Positions 6,409 to 7,034 of a stretch of DNA of 7,034 nucleotides are shown here, one piece after another. How positions within the stretch are numbered: position 1 is the first letter of the stretch; every line of letters begins with the position of its first letter. Under the pieces are notes generated by a model. The model saw only the letters and a program-made list of their open reading frames with translations. It was not told the DNA's origin and ran no database searches. This DNA comes from Gammaproteobacteria bacterium (lineage in GTDB: Bacteria > Pseudomonadota > Gammaproteobacteria > Pseudomonadales > Azotimanducaceae): positions 1 through 7,034 of the forward strand of contig JAPUJX010000104.1 of assembly GCA_027295975.1 (NCBI GenBank), read 5' to 3'. The position numbers and the translations under genes are program-made.

Positions 6409-6498
6409 CTACTATCCTGCCAAATCGATTCAGGCGCTATTATCGAAATCTGACGAAAGAATTGAATGATGAATGATGAAAAGTGAATTGTGAATACG
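6409..6498. promoter_or_regulatory. Divergent intergenic spacer, likely promoters for both sides
   Basis: This AT-rich spacer separates the first gene of the minus-strand block from the plus-strand Grx-like gene, so it should hold promoters in both directions. TATTAT at 6438-6443 (plus) and the overlapping GATAAT (minus, 6444-6439) are reasonable -10 boxes, but neither has a good -35 partner at the right distance. The only strong structure is the heptamer array at 6459-6493. Confidence 0.35.
6459..6493. repeat. Degenerate 7-bp tandem array
   Basis: Five consecutive 7-bp units are GAATTGA, ATGATGA, ATGATGA, AAAGTGA and ATTGTGA, every one ending in TGA. The array runs up to the start region of the Grx-like gene and includes the alternative GTG start at 6490. 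It resembles the short tandemly repeated heptamers known from cyanobacterial and other intergenic regions, by memory only. Confidence 0.75.
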
Positions 6499-6735
6499 AT
6501 GCACCTTATTCTGTACTCTACCGACCACTGTACGGTGTGCGAACAAGCCCTCGACCTGCTCCTTAGTATGCCAGAACTTCAGGGCTTCTCGTTGGGGGTG
6601 ATCGATATCGCGCTGGAGCCTGTGCTCGTCGAGCGTTACGGGGAACGGGTGCCGGTTTTGAGCGCGGGCGATTCGGAGCTTGACTGGCCGTTCGATGCCA
6701 AAACGGTTGCTGAGACGATCGCATCGGAAAGCTAA
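6499..6735 (+). CDS. Glutaredoxin-like thiol-disulfide protein (DUF836/Glrx-like type)
   Basis: A 78-residue thioredoxin-fold protein of the short glutaredoxin-like group. It begins MHLILYSTDHCTVCEQALDL, with the redox motif Cys-Thr-Val-Cys directly after the first beta strand as the family requires. The later pattern VIDIALEPVLVERYGERVPV holds the cis-proline of the fold, and the end ELDWPFDAKTV matches the common GWPFD-type closing motif. It is complete and of normal length for this group. The ATG at 6499 is chosen because homologues begin one or two residues before the LYS strand; a GTG at 6490 would add three residues, and a TGA at 6484 blocks anything longer. Neither start has a clear ribosome site. 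Role: cytoplasmic disulfide exchange, partner unknown. It converges on the DNase gene with a 32-bp gap. Confidence 0.85.
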   Translation: MHLILYSTDHCTVCEQALDLLLSMPELQGFSLGVIDIALEPVLVERYGERVPVLSAGDSELDWPFDAKTVAETIASES

Positions 6736-6767
6736 CAACTCGCGCTTACCCGGTTACCCCATGCGCG

Positions 6768-7034
6768 TTACTTCCAGTCGAAAAATTCTAGTGCGTTGCG
6801 GGTGGTGGCATTGACGATTTCCAATTCTTCGGTTCCATATAATTGCGCGAGTTGCTCAACCACATACTTCAGCAATGCCGGTTCATTCCTTCTCTTGTTC
6901 CCCGTTACGGATTTTTCGCCGGAGGCGTTGTGTGGCTTGAGATAGGGCGCATCGGTCTCGATCAACAGGCGGCTGAGCGGCACGCGGGAAACGATGTCCC
7001 TGAGGGGCTTTCCCCGTCGTTGGTCGCATACCCA
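6768..7034 (-). CDS. tatD: TatD-family metal-dependent DNase, C-terminal part
   Basis: The last 88 residues of a TatD-type hydrolase are present; the gene enters from the right edge and its 5' portion is missing. The fragment opens WVCDQRRGKPLRDIV, continues with the family motif LLIETDAPYL containing the metal-site Asp, then a RRNEPALL block (NKRRNEPALLKYVVEQLAQ) and ends ATTRNALEFFDWK before a TAA. The WVCD-RRG segment favours TatD proper over the paralogues YcfH and YjjV. TatD proteins are cytoplasmic metal-dependent 3'-5' exonucleases of the TIM-barrel amidohydrolase type, linked to DNA repair under peroxide stress. GTG at 6981-6983 is an internal valine codon, not the start. Confidence 0.92.
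   Translation of the reverse strand, partial: WVCDQRRGKPLRDIVSRVPLSRLLIETDAPYLKPHNASGEKSVTGNKRRNEPALLKYVVEQLAQLYGTEELEIVNATTRNALEFFDWK

Noticed and set aside
6736..6767. Possible bidirectional terminator between the Grx-like and DNase genes
   Set aside because: CGCGC (6741-6745) can pair with GCGCG (6763-6767), but the loop is 17 bases and there is no T-tract on either strand.

Overview
The window reads as ordinary bacterial chromosome of moderate-to-high GC. The best protein resemblances are gammaproteobacterial: an AmtB very close to the E. coli pattern, a TatD-type DNase and a short Grx-like protein. Nothing here fixes the genus. There are no rRNA or tRNA genes, insertion sequences or CRISPR arrays.

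Layout. Bases 1-513 hold no gene I can name, only an open frame of doubtful meaning, a 13-bp tandem repeat at 96-134 and a duplicated palindrome, TTACCGTAA, at 451-472 just ahead of the first clear gene. That gene is an AmtB-family ammonium channel (514-1794, +). It converges on a five-gene block on the minus strand, and the palindrome CTAG at 1791-1794 supplies both stop codons. In transcription order the block is: C39-like cysteine peptidase (6408-5443), a 77-residue membrane protein (5446-5213), a GNAT acetyltransferase (5216-4689), an S9 prolyl-oligopeptidase-family serine peptidase (4681-2759) and a D-Ala-D-Ala-ligase-family ATP-grasp enzyme (2762-1791). Three of the four junctions are 4-bp start/stop overlaps and the fourth is a 7-bp gap, so this is almost certainly one transcript. 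Divergent from it, across a short AT-rich spacer with a degenerate heptamer array, lies a Grx-like thiol-disulfide protein (6499-6735, +). This converges on the 3' part of a tatD-type DNase that runs off the right edge.

How the genes fit together. The block groups two unrelated peptidases, an N-acyltransferase and an amide-bond-forming ligase with a small membrane protein. That could mean peptide or cell-wall-fragment metabolism. This is inference from context, since each family is common alone. The strongest single observation is in AmtB: the position of the first pore histidine (E. coli H168) is asparagine, while the second histidine and the other pore landmarks are kept.
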